A stretch of 24,209 bases of DNA from an uncultured Eubacteriales bacterium (GTDB lineage Bacteria > Bacillota > Clostridia > Lachnospirales > Lachnospiraceae). The position numbers and the translations under genes are program-made. The notes beneath the pieces are model-generated. The model searched no databases. It was not told the DNA's origin and was given only the letters and a program-made list of their open reading frames with translations. Below are positions 13,909-22,456 of this stretch, one piece after another. The number at the start of each line of letters is the position of its first letter. The first letter of the stretch is position 1. The stretch spans positions 1 through 24,209 of the forward strand of contig URMF01000049.1 in the NCBI GenBank assembly GCA_900548855.1, in the 5' to 3' direction.

Positions 13909-14630
13909 TCAAATACTTCTCCTATTCTCTCATTTATCAGCAAATCTGCATCCACATCCTTACTGGTCTTATCCATATTAATTACCACCAGATGCTTTCC
14001 CTTAAAGTAATCAATAAATCCTGCTGCCGGATACACCGCCAGCGAAGTACCTCCAATAATCAACACTTCTGCATTGCGAATGTAACGGACTGCTTTCTGC
14101 ATCGTCTCATAATCAAGACCTTCTTCATATAACACCACATCTGGTTTAATTACTCCACCGCAGTCACATTTTGGGACACCCTCGGCATCCACAATATATT
14201 GCACCGGATAAGACTTACCACAGCTCTCACAATAATTGCGGTGTACACTTCCATGAAGCTCCATCACTTCTCTGCTTCCCGCTGCATAGTGGAGTCCGTC
14301 AATATTCTGGGTGATAACCGCTCTCACCTTTCCCTGTCGTTCCAGCTCTGCCAGCTTTAAATGTGCTGCATTCGGTTTTGCCTCCAGCGCAATCATTTTA
14401 TTTTTATAAAACTCAAAAAACTCCTCTGTGTGACTCTGGTAAAAGCTGTGGCTCACCATGACCTCCGGCGGGTATTTATATTTTTGATTATAGAGACCAT
14501 CCACACTTCGGAAATCTGGTATTCCACTCTCGGTAGACACACCTGCCCCTCCAAAAAATACAATATTATCACTTTCCGCCACAATCTCTTTCAGCCGTTC
14601 AAGCTTTTCCTTTGATTCTTCATGTAACAT
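13899..14630 (-). CDS. cobB: NAD-dependent protein deacylase (sirtuin)
   Basis: The 243-residue Sir2 protein removes acyl groups from lysine, using NAD. Marks are the NAD motif GAGVSTESGIPDFRS, TQNIDGLH, the catalytic histidine in ELHGSVH, zinc ligands CESC and CDC, and GGTSLAVYPAAG. The tyrosine-arginine pair that marks desuccinylases is not apparent, so deacetylation is the likelier activity. ATG at 14630 follows TAGGAGG. It starts ten bases after the HPr stop and ends at a terminator, making it the last gene of the cdaA operon. Sharing a transcript with c-di-AMP synthase and an HPr protein hints at a tie between carbon or energy state and protein acetylation. Confidence 0.95.
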   Translation of the reverse strand: MLHEESKEKLERLKEIVAESDNIVFFGGAGVSTESGIPDFRSVDGLYNQKYKYPPEVMVSHSFYQSHTEEFFEFYKNKMIALEAKPNAAHLKLAELERQGKVRAVITQNIDGLHYAAGSREVMELHGSVHRNYCESCGKSYPVQYIVDAEGVPKCDCGGVIKPDVVLYEEGLDYETMQKAVRYIRNAEVLIIGGTSLAVYPAAGFIDYFKGKHLVVINMDKTSKDVDADLLINERIGEVFDQL

Positions 14631-14640
14631 ACTGTACCTC

Positions 14641-14913
14641 CTAAGCCACCGGACTTCCCAAACCTTCCTGCATTACCTTTACAATTGCAGCCAAGGCCTC
14701 CTCTTCATCTGCGCCCTCACAAACAATCTCAATCTCGTCCCCCTGCTGTACTCTTGCAGCCAACAAACCCAGCACACTTTTTGCATTGGCTATGTTATGT
14801 CCCTTCTTAATCTCTATCCTTGACTGATATTTCAGGCTTATTTCGCACAATGTGCCCGCTGGACGCAAATGTAAACCGGAAGGTTCGGCAACCACAACCT
14901 TTTGTGTTACCAT
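14641..14913 (-). CDS. HPr family phosphocarrier protein
   Basis: The 90-residue protein has the HPr fold. With the ATG at 14913, the PTS phosphorylation histidine falls exactly at position 15 (SGLHLRPAG) and the regulatory serine at position 46 (NAKSVLGLLAA), as in Bacillus HPr. The segment after Ser46 reads LLAARVQQGDEIEI. Both residues are present, so it could take phosphate from enzyme I and from HPr kinase. It might be the main HPr or a second, regulatory one. AGGAGGG lies five bases before the ATG; a GTG seven codons upstream lacks a ribosome site and would spoil the numbering. It sits between cdaR and the sirtuin gene, with gaps of 24 and 10 bases. Confidence 0.92.
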   Translation of the reverse strand: MVTQKVVVAEPSGLHLRPAGTLCEISLKYQSRIEIKKGHNIANAKSVLGLLAARVQQGDEIEIVCEGADEEEALAAIVKVMQEGLGSPVA

Positions 14914-14937
14914 ACTATCCCTCCTAAACTTCACCGT

Positions 14938-16170
14938 CTACTCTTCACTTTTAATTTCCAATTCCACCATTAATGTATCTAATACCTCTACTCCTTTTAT
15001 TTCCTTTAAATTCACAGTAAACGTATATATTCCCGGTCCATACCCCTCTACGTTAATGCTTGGAATCAGATTTGTAACCTTAAGCTTATCCAGATTATCT
15101 TTGAGACCCCTGACTTTTATGGAATAACCGCCCTCACTATCTGTAAATGCATACTGATAGCTCTGTTCCTTTCCCACAACATTAATATCATCCGCCTCTA
15201 AGACAAGTGTCTTCTCCTCCACTGCCTCAATCATTACCTTAATCATTACTTCTTCAATATCATCCGCAAGGGCAATTCCGCTTGGAAGATAATCTGCTAT
15301 CACAACAGAAGTTTCCAAATCCTTGCTGCAGTCCGTCACATCAACATCATCAATCAGAACCTCATCTACCTTTGCCAAATCTTCTGCCTCACCTACTACC
15401 AGAATACTGGTTGGCTGATAATCAATACTTGCAATAGCGTATCCTTCCTTAACTTCACCTGCCGTCTTCACCCTTACAGAAAGCTTCTTCGTCTGCAGAA
15501 TCTCAACAGAAACTGCAACTTCATCTACATCATATTCAAATTTTGTGGATTCAATCACTTCGCCGTTATGGTCTAAAAATACCGGTTGTGCATTAGCTGT
15601 CAGATTGTGATTCGCACCAGTGACATCCACATCCACAACCACCTCTTCTATCGTATTGACAACACTTTCCGCTCCTTTGACCGTAATCAGATTCGGGGTA
15701 GCAGTTTTATTTCGGATAGCATAGCCCTCCGCCACTTCCGCATCTGCCCGTACCGTGATTGGAAGCTGTTTTTCAATCTTATTCTCAACTGCAATGGTTA
15801 CTGCATTATTGGTATAGGATATGGTTAAATCCCTTGCCACATAGCTGCTGATTGCCGACACCTCTACCGTCACGGCATTGGTCACCGACATTTTAGATAA
15901 ATCCGCAGTGGCTTTAAAATCCTCGCTGGTCAGCTCCTCCACAACACTTCTTCTGCCCTTCACGACAATGTCAATCGTTGTACCTTCTGGAACCTCATAT
16001 ACTTTATTCTTTTCTGTAATGGCATTCCCATTCACAAATTCAATTTCAATCCCTGAAATCTGTTTTGTAGTCTTGTAATCATCTACATTTGCAACAATAA
16101 TCCAGATTACAATTGCAATCACAAGGGACATCACCTTTAATCCGAAATGATCAAGAATTCGATTTTTCAT
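14938..16170 (-). CDS. cdaR: YbbR-domain protein, CdaA regulator
   Basis: The 410-residue protein has one N-terminal membrane helix (VMSLVIAIVIWIIVANV) and an extracytoplasmic part with about four YbbR repeats. Recurrent units such as YAIRNKTATPNLITVKGAES and YAIASIDYQPTSILVVGEAE are separated by roughly 75-80 residues. CdaR binds and tunes the membrane cyclase CdaA. The ATG at 16170 lies 11 bases after AAAGG, inside the end of cdaA (20-base overlap); a TTG three codons earlier is too near the ribosome site. In many Firmicutes glmM follows, but here an HPr gene does. Confidence 0.93.
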   Translation of the reverse strand: MKNRILDHFGLKVMSLVIAIVIWIIVANVDDYKTTKQISGIEIEFVNGNAITEKNKVYEVPEGTTIDIVVKGRRSVVEELTSEDFKATADLSKMSVTNAVTVEVSAISSYVARDLTISYTNNAVTIAVENKIEKQLPITVRADAEVAEGYAIRNKTATPNLITVKGAESVVNTIEEVVVDVDVTGANHNLTANAQPVFLDHNGEVIESTKFEYDVDEVAVSVEILQTKKLSVRVKTAGEVKEGYAIASIDYQPTSILVVGEAEDLAKVDEVLIDDVDVTDCSKDLETSVVIADYLPSGIALADDIEEVMIKVMIEAVEEKTLVLEADDINVVGKEQSYQYAFTDSEGGYSIKVRGLKDNLDKLKVTNLIPSINVEGYGPGIYTFTVNLKEIKGVEVLDTLMVELEIKSEE

Positions 16171-17026
16171 GCTTACCAAGACCTTTCCACCATTTCATTC
16201 TTTTGGTAATTGGTTCATTCTTACTTAACTCTTCTATCTTTTCTACCAATTTATCCTGAGGCAGTCCCCGGTAAATCATCCCATTATGCGCCAGGGAGAC
16301 AGCTCCCGTTTCCTCCGATACAATAACTGTAATGCTGTCCGATACTTCACTCACTCCAATCGCTGCACGGTGTCTTGTTCCCAAAGATTTGTTAATATCC
16401 AGATTATCCGATAACGGCAAATAACAGGTTGCACTGACAATCCGATTATTCCGAATCAGCACCGCGCCGTCATGCAACGGAGTATTATGCTCAAAAATAT
16501 TAATCAAAAGCTGACTGGTCACCTCTCCATCAATGGTAATCCCAGTCCGTTCATAATCTCCAAGCTTAACCTCCTGCTCAAGCACAATCAATGCACCGGT
16601 CTTGACCTCAGCCATGGCATAAACTGCCTTTGCAATTTCATTTAGGACTCTCTTTTCCAGTTTTTTACCATTTTTTGCTTCTTCTGAATTAAAGAAAGAG
16701 GACAAATAATTCTTACGTCCTAACTGCTCCAAGGCTCTTCGAAATTCCGGCTGAAAAATAATGATAACTGCAATAACGCCCACACTAATTGTGTTTTTAA
16801 AAATCCATAAAATCGTATTAAATTGAAAAACCATAGCAAAACCAGTAAATAACAAGAGCACCAGAATACCCTTAATCAAAGTCCACGCCCGGGTCTTCTT
16901 AAACCAGTCCATAATATAATATATCAGAATTGCAATGATTATAATCTCAATCACATCTGTAATTGTAATTCTCGGAATATAGAACCAGTCAAAGTAGGTT
17001 CTAAAATAATTTATAATCTGCTCCAA
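16151..17026 (-). CDS. cdaA: Diadenylate cyclase (c-di-AMP synthase)
   Basis: The 291-residue membrane enzyme joins two ATP into c-di-AMP. It has three N-terminal membrane helices (about residues 22-95) and the DisA_N-type catalytic domain with both active motifs, DGA in PLHDGAVLI and RHR in LGTRHRAAIG. The C-terminal GMIYRGLP block is also typical. The start appears to be TTG at 17024-17026, since no in-frame ATG precedes the first membrane helix, and GGAG lies 11 bases upstream. That weak start may keep cyclase levels low. Two membrane-protein genes precede it and cdaR follows, in one operon. Confidence 0.96.
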   Translation of the reverse strand: MEQIINYFRTYFDWFYIPRITITDVIEIIIIAILIYYIMDWFKKTRAWTLIKGILVLLLFTGFAMVFQFNTILWIFKNTISVGVIAVIIIFQPEFRRALEQLGRKNYLSSFFNSEEAKNGKKLEKRVLNEIAKAVYAMAEVKTGALIVLEQEVKLGDYERTGITIDGEVTSQLLINIFEHNTPLHDGAVLIRNNRIVSATCYLPLSDNLDINKSLGTRHRAAIGVSEVSDSITVIVSEETGAVSLAHNGMIYRGLPQDKLVEKIEELSKNEPITKRMKWWKGLGKHEKSNS

Positions 17027-17043
17027 TAATTTTCCATCTCCAT

Positions 17044-17985
17044 CTAATTATGCGTCTTTGAATTAATATGCTTCACATTTTTGTTCGATTCCGAAACCGA
17101 TAATTTAGGAATCGCTTTCACATAATAATAATATTCATCATCCTCAAACTGTAACACCTCTGTCCTTTGATAATCCACAATGCCCTTACCAAACTGAAGT
17201 ATGACAGCAAGCAAAACCCCTATAATGCTTCCCACCAGAATCGGTACAATTTCTACATCTACTAATAGTGTAACACTTCCCACCAAAAATAAAACAACAT
17301 TTAAAAATCCGCCTGCCAAAAAAGCGACAATCCATGAATTTGAAAAAGATGTTCTGTAAATCACATAAGTGACCAGAATCACACTGGCAAACACAATAAA
17401 GGTCAGAAGCATCACTTTATTGTCAATCAGTGCATTTAAAATATACTGATATCCTTGAACAGCTGTGTCCTCTTCTGTAACTGCAGCCAGTACATTTACC
17501 AGCTCCTTCAGCCCCGCCTCGTAATAATATAATATCACACCAAAAATAACCGGGATAATCGCCGCAGGTCCCACCAAAAATCCAAGTACAATTGGCAGGA
17601 TATAGACCCAATGCATCGTATAGCACAAAGGCACCAGTAATACAATAATTCCTGTCTTTGGGGAAAAACGCATGTATCCACAGTAAAAGATTAAAACAAG
17701 TGCAAGCCCTACCAACGCCGCATCAATCGCTACCTGGGTTGACTCCAGAATAATGATAACTCCACCAATACCTGTTGTAAATTCCACAGGCAAAAAAGCA
17801 CAGATACCCGATAATAACAGCATTACTACAACGTTTCCAAAAATTGGCATATAACCCATCTGCTGTTTGATGGAAAAGAATACGAGCAACGCCAGAACGA
17901 ATTTTAAAATAGGGGTAAGTATGTAATCATAACGGCTGAAAAATGCCTTTATATTATCCCTAAAAGTCAATAAAGTCGTCACCAA
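17044..17985 (-). CDS. Polytopic membrane protein upstream of cdaA
   Basis: The 313-residue protein has about eight to nine membrane helices and a cytoplasmic tail with an acidic, tyrosine-rich patch (EDDEYYYYVKAIPK). No transporter motif is recognised. It starts with TTG at 17985 (GGAGG eight bases upstream) inside the last 26 bases of the preceding gene, and its stop lies 17 bases before cdaA. The tight coupling suggests it works with CdaA/CdaR in envelope or osmotic signalling, but that is inference from position only. Confidence 0.8.
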   Translation of the reverse strand: MVTTLLTFRDNIKAFFSRYDYILTPILKFVLALLVFFSIKQQMGYMPIFGNVVVMLLLSGICAFLPVEFTTGIGGVIIILESTQVAIDAALVGLALVLIFYCGYMRFSPKTGIIVLLVPLCYTMHWVYILPIVLGFLVGPAAIIPVIFGVILYYYEAGLKELVNVLAAVTEEDTAVQGYQYILNALIDNKVMLLTFIVFASVILVTYVIYRTSFSNSWIVAFLAGGFLNVVLFLVGSVTLLVDVEIVPILVGSIIGVLLAVILQFGKGIVDYQRTEVLQFEDDEYYYYVKAIPKLSVSESNKNVKHINSKTHN

Positions 17986-18433
17986 TTACCACTCCTCCCT
18001 TTGTCTTCACAACCTCCTTGCGGTTTTCCTCCTGAAGCTTCTTCAAATTATGATTATAGATAATAATATTCGACCTGGAAGCCTCATACCTCTTTGCATA
18101 GAGGATTCTTGCAATCAGCCAGTACAGAAAAATCCATATGCCATATACCGCCAGAATCAATATTACCAGCTTCTTATAATCCATCTTTAGTACATTTGCC
18201 AGTATATACTCCAGCTTATGCACAATCACCAATGCGGCAACCAATACAAAAACAACCGTTGCTGAGACAACAGCCTTCAAAGAATTCAGTCTGACGTAAT
18301 CCCCTTTGTAATAGGCATTCATCGGAATCTCTGTCTTTCCCTTGCGTTTTTCATAGATTGCAATCTTACTCATCAGCTTTACATTTTCTTCCCGAACCAT
18401 TCCCCCACCAGCTTTCTCTAGTAGTATACCCAT
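17960..18433 (-). CDS. Two-helix membrane protein, first gene of the cdaA operon
   Basis: The 157-residue protein has a charged N-terminus, two membrane helices (about residues 53-72 and 88-110) and a basic cytoplasmic tail ending in GGVVIGDDFIDF. No family is recognised. The start is uncertain: the ATG at 18433 gives the full frame, about 27 bases after the predicted transcript start, but its nearest GGAG is 17 bases away. ATG at 18400 is the alternative, with a close G-rich site. It overlaps the next membrane-protein gene by 26 bases. The pairing suggests the two form one membrane complex. Confidence 0.75.
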   Translation of the reverse strand: MGILLEKAGGGMVREENVKLMSKIAIYEKRKGKTEIPMNAYYKGDYVRLNSLKAVVSATVVFVLVAALVIVHKLEYILANVLKMDYKKLVILILAVYGIWIFLYWLIARILYAKRYEASRSNIIIYNHNLKKLQEENRKEVVKTKGGVVIGDDFIDF

Positions 18434-18466
18434 TTTGGACGTACTGCTATCTCCACATTAATTTTT

Positions 18467-18496
18467 ATTATACTGAATTGTAAGATAGAAAGTCAA
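18467..18496 (-). promoter_or_regulatory. Promoter of the cdaA operon
   Basis: On the minus strand TTGACT (18496-18491) and a perfect TATAAT (18472-18467) are 18 bases apart. It directs a six-gene transcript that ends at the terminator near 13880. Confidence 0.75.
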
Positions 18497-18565
18497 TACC
18501 CTTTGTACCTTGAGTGATATGAATCGTTTCCCAAAAATTCCTGTCCTATTGTATGATTCTGCCAC

Positions 18566-19918
18566 TTACAGCCTTTCTTTTTCCTCCATAACAAGCTTTT
18601 CTTCTTTGATACTTACATTGGCATCCATATCCTCCACTGCTGCAAAGAACGCCTCCACAACTATCGGGTCAAAATGCGTGCCGGATTCCTCCCGAATGAT
18701 TGCATACGCCTTTTCAAGCGGCATGGCGCTTTTATAACAGCGTTTGGAAGTCAATGCATCAAATACATCTGCAACTGCCATAATCCTCGCACAAAGCGGT
18801 ATTTCTTCCCCATTTATGCCATAGGGATAGCCTTTGCCGTTCCACCATTCATGATGATACGCTGCCATTTCCTCTGCCATATTCAGGTATCCCGACTCCC
18901 CAAGCTCCTTCTTTGCCCGGATAAGCAGCTCCTGCCCTGCTGCGGTATGCGTTTTCATAACCTCAAATTCTTCTTCCGTTAGTTTTCCCGGCTTATTCAG
19001 AATAGCATCCGCTATATGTATTTTCCCAATGTCGTGGAGTGGTGCAGCCACCACCATATCCCTCATATATCTGTCCGTCAGAATATCAAGATATTTCCCC
19101 TGCCTTTTCAGCTCCATTGCTATACACTCCACATATTTTGCAGTACGCCTGATATGTCCACCCGTATTATCGTCCCTGTTCTCCACAATCTCTGCCATGA
19201 GGGTAATCATTCCGGATTGCATACCGGAAACCCGTTCATGATAAAAAGAACGTTTATTGCCCTGTATGATTAGCACGATAATTGTAATTGTCATAATAAA
19301 TGCGGCAATACTGCTGATGCCGATAAACGATGCAAGCCTGTGTCCACTTTCTACCATCTGCACACTATCTTTATCTGCTGCAATCTGGTCTGCCACTTCA
19401 TTTGAAAAAAGCAGCATTAAAATCCCAATCATCCAAAGCAGATATTTCTCTGATTTACGCAGGCTCCTGTGCTGCATATTCTCCTGAAACCAAATCCGCC
19501 ATTCCTTTCCTCTTACATAGAATAAAACAAACAGTACAGCCAACAGTCCATAAATAATAAACTGGTAGACCCACGTTTCTTGCACCGACAGAGAAAGCAG
19601 ATATGGCGGCACACGCAACAGTGGAACTAAAAGTCCATTGATAATACCCGGAAACGGAATCATCAAAAACAGCCCCCGCAACCGGTGTTCTTTCCTGCCG
19701 AGACAGATATTAAAACCGATTAAGAGCAGTACTGCCATTGTTGCCGCATCCTTACCAAAAGCAAAAAACATCCCACAGATAACAAAAAAGCTGAACCAAT
19801 AAAATATTCGCTGCTTCCCGGCTTCCATATCCGGCTCCAAAAACACGTACTTTTTTATCACAAAACCACTGACTGCAATTGCCATCGTTTCTAGCATACC
19901 TATAATTTCTGTTTCCAT
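18566..19918 (-). CDS. Membrane HD-GYP domain protein, probable c-di-GMP phosphodiesterase
   Basis: The 450-residue protein has seven or so N-terminal membrane helices (about residues 5-230) and a C-terminal HD-GYP domain. Visible metal ligands are in HIRRTAKY, PLHDIGKI (about 294-301), HTAAGQ, and AAYHHEWWNGKGYPYG, where the GYP triad lies near 363-365; ADVFDAL follows. HD-GYP enzymes cleave c-di-GMP to pGpG or GMP. All key residues that I can check are present, so it should be active. The membrane part probably senses a signal, of unknown nature. I chose the ATG at 19918, ten bases after AAAGGAGA; the GTG at 19927 is too close. It may be co-transcribed with the DUF6483-like gene 33 bases upstream. 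Confidence 0.9.
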   Translation of the reverse strand: METEIIGMLETMAIAVSGFVIKKYVFLEPDMEAGKQRIFYWFSFFVICGMFFAFGKDAATMAVLLLIGFNICLGRKEHRLRGLFLMIPFPGIINGLLVPLLRVPPYLLSLSVQETWVYQFIIYGLLAVLFVLFYVRGKEWRIWFQENMQHRSLRKSEKYLLWMIGILMLLFSNEVADQIAADKDSVQMVESGHRLASFIGISSIAAFIMTITIIVLIIQGNKRSFYHERVSGMQSGMITLMAEIVENRDDNTGGHIRRTAKYVECIAMELKRQGKYLDILTDRYMRDMVVAAPLHDIGKIHIADAILNKPGKLTEEEFEVMKTHTAAGQELLIRAKKELGESGYLNMAEEMAAYHHEWWNGKGYPYGINGEEIPLCARIMAVADVFDALTSKRCYKSAMPLEKAYAIIREESGTHFDPIVVEAFFAAVEDMDANVSIKEEKLVMEEKERL

Positions 19919-19951
19919 GTTACCCACGTCTCCTTTTCTATTCCCTTGCTA

Positions 19952-20326
19952 TTACAAAAACATTTCAGCCAAACCATCTACTCCATATCTTGCAGTAATG
20001 TCTTTCAAACCTGCTTTTATTTCATCTCTGCTATAATTATGTTCTTCCAGAAATTTATCAGACTTATCATTTAAGTATGAATAAAACAGTAAAGCAATTT
20101 CTAAATCTATCTTTTTACCTTCTTCTGTTATTTCATAGATTCTATTTTCTGCTTCATTGATGAATCCATCATCTACCATATGGAGTAATTCATCGAGAGT
20201 CTGCTCTTCCTCTGAATCTTTTAATAATTCTGCTGATGGAGAATCAGTATCTATATTAAATAACAGTTTTAATATTGCTCTTACCATTTCCTTTATAAGT
20301 CTCATGACATAATCTTGTTCAAACAA
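19952..20326 (-). CDS. DUF6483-like protein with TTG start
   Basis: The 124-residue acidic, helical protein resembles the Lachnospiraceae family DUF6483 as I remember it. It begins MFEQDYVMRLIKEMVRAILK, has TPR-like helices around FINEAENRIYEI, and lacks membrane segments. Function is unknown. The start is chosen as TTG at 20326: AAAGGAG stands eight bases before it and the family begins with M-F-E-Q-D-Y. The longer ATG frame starting at 20368 adds 14 residues without a ribosome site. The gene stands between the HD-GYP gene and a broken peptidase gene. Confidence 0.75.
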   Translation of the reverse strand: MFEQDYVMRLIKEMVRAILKLLFNIDTDSPSAELLKDSEEEQTLDELLHMVDDGFINEAENRIYEITEEGKKIDLEIALLFYSYLNDKSDKFLEEHNYSRDEIKAGLKDITARYGVDGLAEMFL

Positions 20327-20414
20327 TTTTATTCTCCTTTCTGCTTTATATATTCGCAAAAAAATCAATTATCCATTGCTTTTTGTCTTTTATCATCTAT
20401 TTCCTCATATTGAA

Positions 20415-20774
20415 TCAATCATCATATATCTCTAAAAAGGATGTGATTTTCCCGTAGGTATATTCTCCCTCAATCAGTCCAAATTCAGGATCATAATACC
20501 GACCATCATATAGCAATGTTCAATGTGTATATCCTGCATCTGTATGGACTGTCAAAATAGAGTGCCTATACGGGACAGGATTCTTCTTGGAAATCCGTTT
20601 ATTCTTCTCTGCGTGCTTAATGCCATAAAAATCCAGTATTTCTATCAGTTGTCCGATATTTGCAGCTCCGTCTGTTTTCATGTCCTTTATTACTTCTTCA
20701 ACACTTTTTCCTGCAATCATGGCAATACATGCCTGTCCACACGTTGAAAAAGTAGGCTGCATAATCAATTCCAT
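20415..20774 (-). pseudogene. C39-like cysteine peptidase interrupted by a stop codon
   Basis: From the ATG at 20774 (GGAGGG seven bases upstream) the frame encodes 84 residues, with the C39-type active-site block PTFSTCGQACIAMIAG and DGAANIGQLIEILDFYGIK. It reaches TDAGYTH and then meets TGA at 20522-20520. The same frame continues for 34 codons, TLLYDGRYYDPEFGLIEGEY and more, to a second TGA at 20417-20415. In this family the catalytic histidine is followed by tryptophan (HW), so TGA stands where TGG is expected. Without read-through the product keeps the histidine but loses the strand-rich end. A 119-residue product would be full length. A sequencing error, a real nonsense mutation, or recoding are all possible; the first two are likelier. 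Confidence 0.75.
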
Positions 20775-20834
20775 ATATCTTCCCTCCATCAAATCCCATT
20801 TTCTTCTTTGTACTACTCTCTGACAAGCAGAAAT

Positions 20835-21506
20835 TTATAGTAAATAGCCTACAGCGATAAAAAGATAGCTATACAAGCATTTCCTGTTTAACCTTAAATA
20901 CATTACACCGCTGAGAACAGAAAATATCATAGTGGAAATTCCGTTCCATATTTCAAGTCCTGCTCCTCTCGACACGAAATGAAACACTCCCCATGTCACA
21001 GCCAATATAATACCGCCAAAAGGAATCGGGCTTTCTTTTTTCAACAAGGTTTCAATTGCTTTTTGCCCGTATATGATAATTAGAACAACAAGCATCACCT
21101 CAAATGTATAGTATAAATATTGTGCACAGAATTGGTATATATTTTTACCTTGAATTTCACCTACTAATTTTAGGGTATGCCAATCAATAAAAGTCAAAAT
21201 TTTACAACCAATTAAGCAAACAAATGTTATTATCCAATTTTCCAAAGAGAGCTTTTTTTCTTTGTTTTCTCTTGAAGGAAAATGAAAATACTTCTGAGAA
21301 AAAAATAGTAGCATTGCAATAAAAACTGCCCACATAAAAGCCATTATGATACAGTGAACACTTCTTTGGTTTGCCGTATAATTCCATATATCCACATGCA
21401 GAAGTATTGATTCAATTACAAATATTGAAAAATATTCGAGCATAAATGCTCCAAACGAAAGCAAACTCAGCCATAAATATTTTGTCCATTTTACTTCTCT
21501 ATCCAT
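20835..21506 (-). CDS. Polytopic membrane protein, unknown function
   Basis: The 223-residue protein has about six membrane helices and few charged loops (SRENKEKKLS around residue 80, KKESP around 155). The C-terminal GGIILAVTWGVFHFVSRG recalls CPBP-type membrane peptidases, but the paired glutamates of that family (EExxxR) are not seen, so I do not assign it. ATG at 21506 follows a GAGGGG ribosome site. It precedes the broken C39-like gene by 60 bases and overlaps a short upstream frame. It is a possible partner of that peptidase. Confidence 0.65.
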   Translation of the reverse strand: MDREVKWTKYLWLSLLSFGAFMLEYFSIFVIESILLHVDIWNYTANQRSVHCIIMAFMWAVFIAMLLFFSQKYFHFPSRENKEKKLSLENWIITFVCLIGCKILTFIDWHTLKLVGEIQGKNIYQFCAQYLYYTFEVMLVVLIIIYGQKAIETLLKKESPIPFGGIILAVTWGVFHFVSRGAGLEIWNGISTMIFSVLSGVMYLRLNRKCLYSYLFIAVGYLL

Positions 21507-21658
21507 GTTCCCCTCGTATTTCCTTGATTGAGAGTTCCTTCAACTTCAATCAACAGGCATTTAACTTTCAATAGTTTCTTTATATCCTCATAGTGTTCTT
21601 GACATATAACTCGGTATTGTATCCAGCCGCCATTGCTACAAGGATATTTTTTTATCAA
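21491..21658 (-). CDS. Possible short coding frame overlapping a membrane-protein gene
   Basis: A frame of 55 codons from TTG at 21658 reads plausibly as protein, for example GWIQYRVICQEHYEDIKKLL, and ends TWIEK inside the start of the next gene (16-base overlap), a pattern typical of real operon genes. No strong ribosome site precedes the TTG. It may be the tail of a decayed gene rather than an intact one. Confidence 0.3.
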   Translation of the reverse strand: MIKKYPCSNGGWIQYRVICQEHYEDIKKLLKVKCLLIEVEGTLNQGNTRGTWIEK

Positions 21659-21665
21659 TAATCTC

Positions 21666-21755
21666 TTAAGTATACTTTTTCACCTTTTTTCCTGCGTTAT
21701 CGCAATACACTAAATGCGCATGTTCTGTATGCACATAATTTTTAACCGATTTCAT
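21666..21755 (-). CDS. Possible 29-residue peptide gene
   Basis: ATG at 21755 follows GGAG at seven bases and opens a frame for MKSVKNYVHTEHAHLVYCDN and nine further residues (AGKKVKKYT), ending in TAA at 21668-21666. It lies 37 bases after the TetR stop and seven bases before the next short frame. The tidy start signal and position are in favour; the length gives little statistical support. It could be a leader or signal peptide, or a gene fragment frameshifted relative to the downstream frame. Confidence 0.3.
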   Translation of the reverse strand: MKSVKNYVHTEHAHLVYCDNAGKKVKKYT

Positions 21756-21792
21756 GCTTTTTCTCCAATTCATTATTTTCTCGCCTTTTATA

Positions 21793-22428
21793 TCATTTAT
21801 CATTTTTAAAGATAGGAGTAATAGCAGCTTTCATGCTGTCCTGCTCCATCTTTAACAACCGTTCCAGATTATAAATAAACGCATCTATCTTCTTCAGCCG
21901 TTCTTCTTCGCTGTGTTCCATAAGGTCATCAAATACCGTATTGGCATACAAAAATGTCATTTCCGCCACTTCTTCCGGATAATCTGTCTGGCATATTCCC
22001 TGCTCAATTCCCTCTTTTATCAATGCTGTAATCATCGGATTAATTCCGGCCAGCAGACTCCTTTCCATTTTCTGATGCATGAGGGCATTCTGTGGCTTAT
22101 GCACCTGTTCTAAAAGCTCCTGGTGAAAATTACTGTCACTCACATTGAGCACAAGCATCATCATTGTAAGACGCTGCAACACCGAAATTTCTTTCCGGGC
22201 TGCAATTGCTTCCGCTTTCTCAATCAGCCGGTTCGTCATGCGGTCAATCATAGCATCCAGAATTTCTTCTTTGGATTTAAAATGATAATAAAGCGTCCCC
22301 CTTGCAATCCCGATTTCATTCAGAATATCGGTCGTACTGGTACTGTCAAAACCTTTTGTTCCAAATAGCCGTTCCGCTACATCCAGTATTTCGTTTTTCC
22401 GTTCTTCTGCTTCCTTTACCACACGCAT
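21793..22428 (-). CDS. TetR/AcrR family transcriptional regulator
   Basis: The 211-residue protein has an N-terminal TetR helix-turn-helix (about residues 8-55: ILDVAERLFGTKGFDSTSTT, DILNEIGIARGTLYYHFKSK) and an all-helical ligand domain. The ligand is not predictable. The start is either ATG at 22428 or GTG at 22440; I prefer the ATG because the G-rich site GGGGGTG is then at a workable distance. A perfect palindrome 29 bases upstream (22457-22473) is a likely autoregulatory operator. It could also control the short frames, membrane protein and peptidase downstream. Confidence 0.92.
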   Translation of the reverse strand: MRVVKEAEERKNEILDVAERLFGTKGFDSTSTTDILNEIGIARGTLYYHFKSKEEILDAMIDRMTNRLIEKAEAIAARKEISVLQRLTMMMLVLNVSDSNFHQELLEQVHKPQNALMHQKMERSLLAGINPMITALIKEGIEQGICQTDYPEEVAEMTFLYANTVFDDLMEHSEEERLKKIDAFIYNLERLLKMEQDSMKAAITPIFKNDK

Positions 22429-22456
22429 ATTTATTTTCACACCCCCACATTATTTT

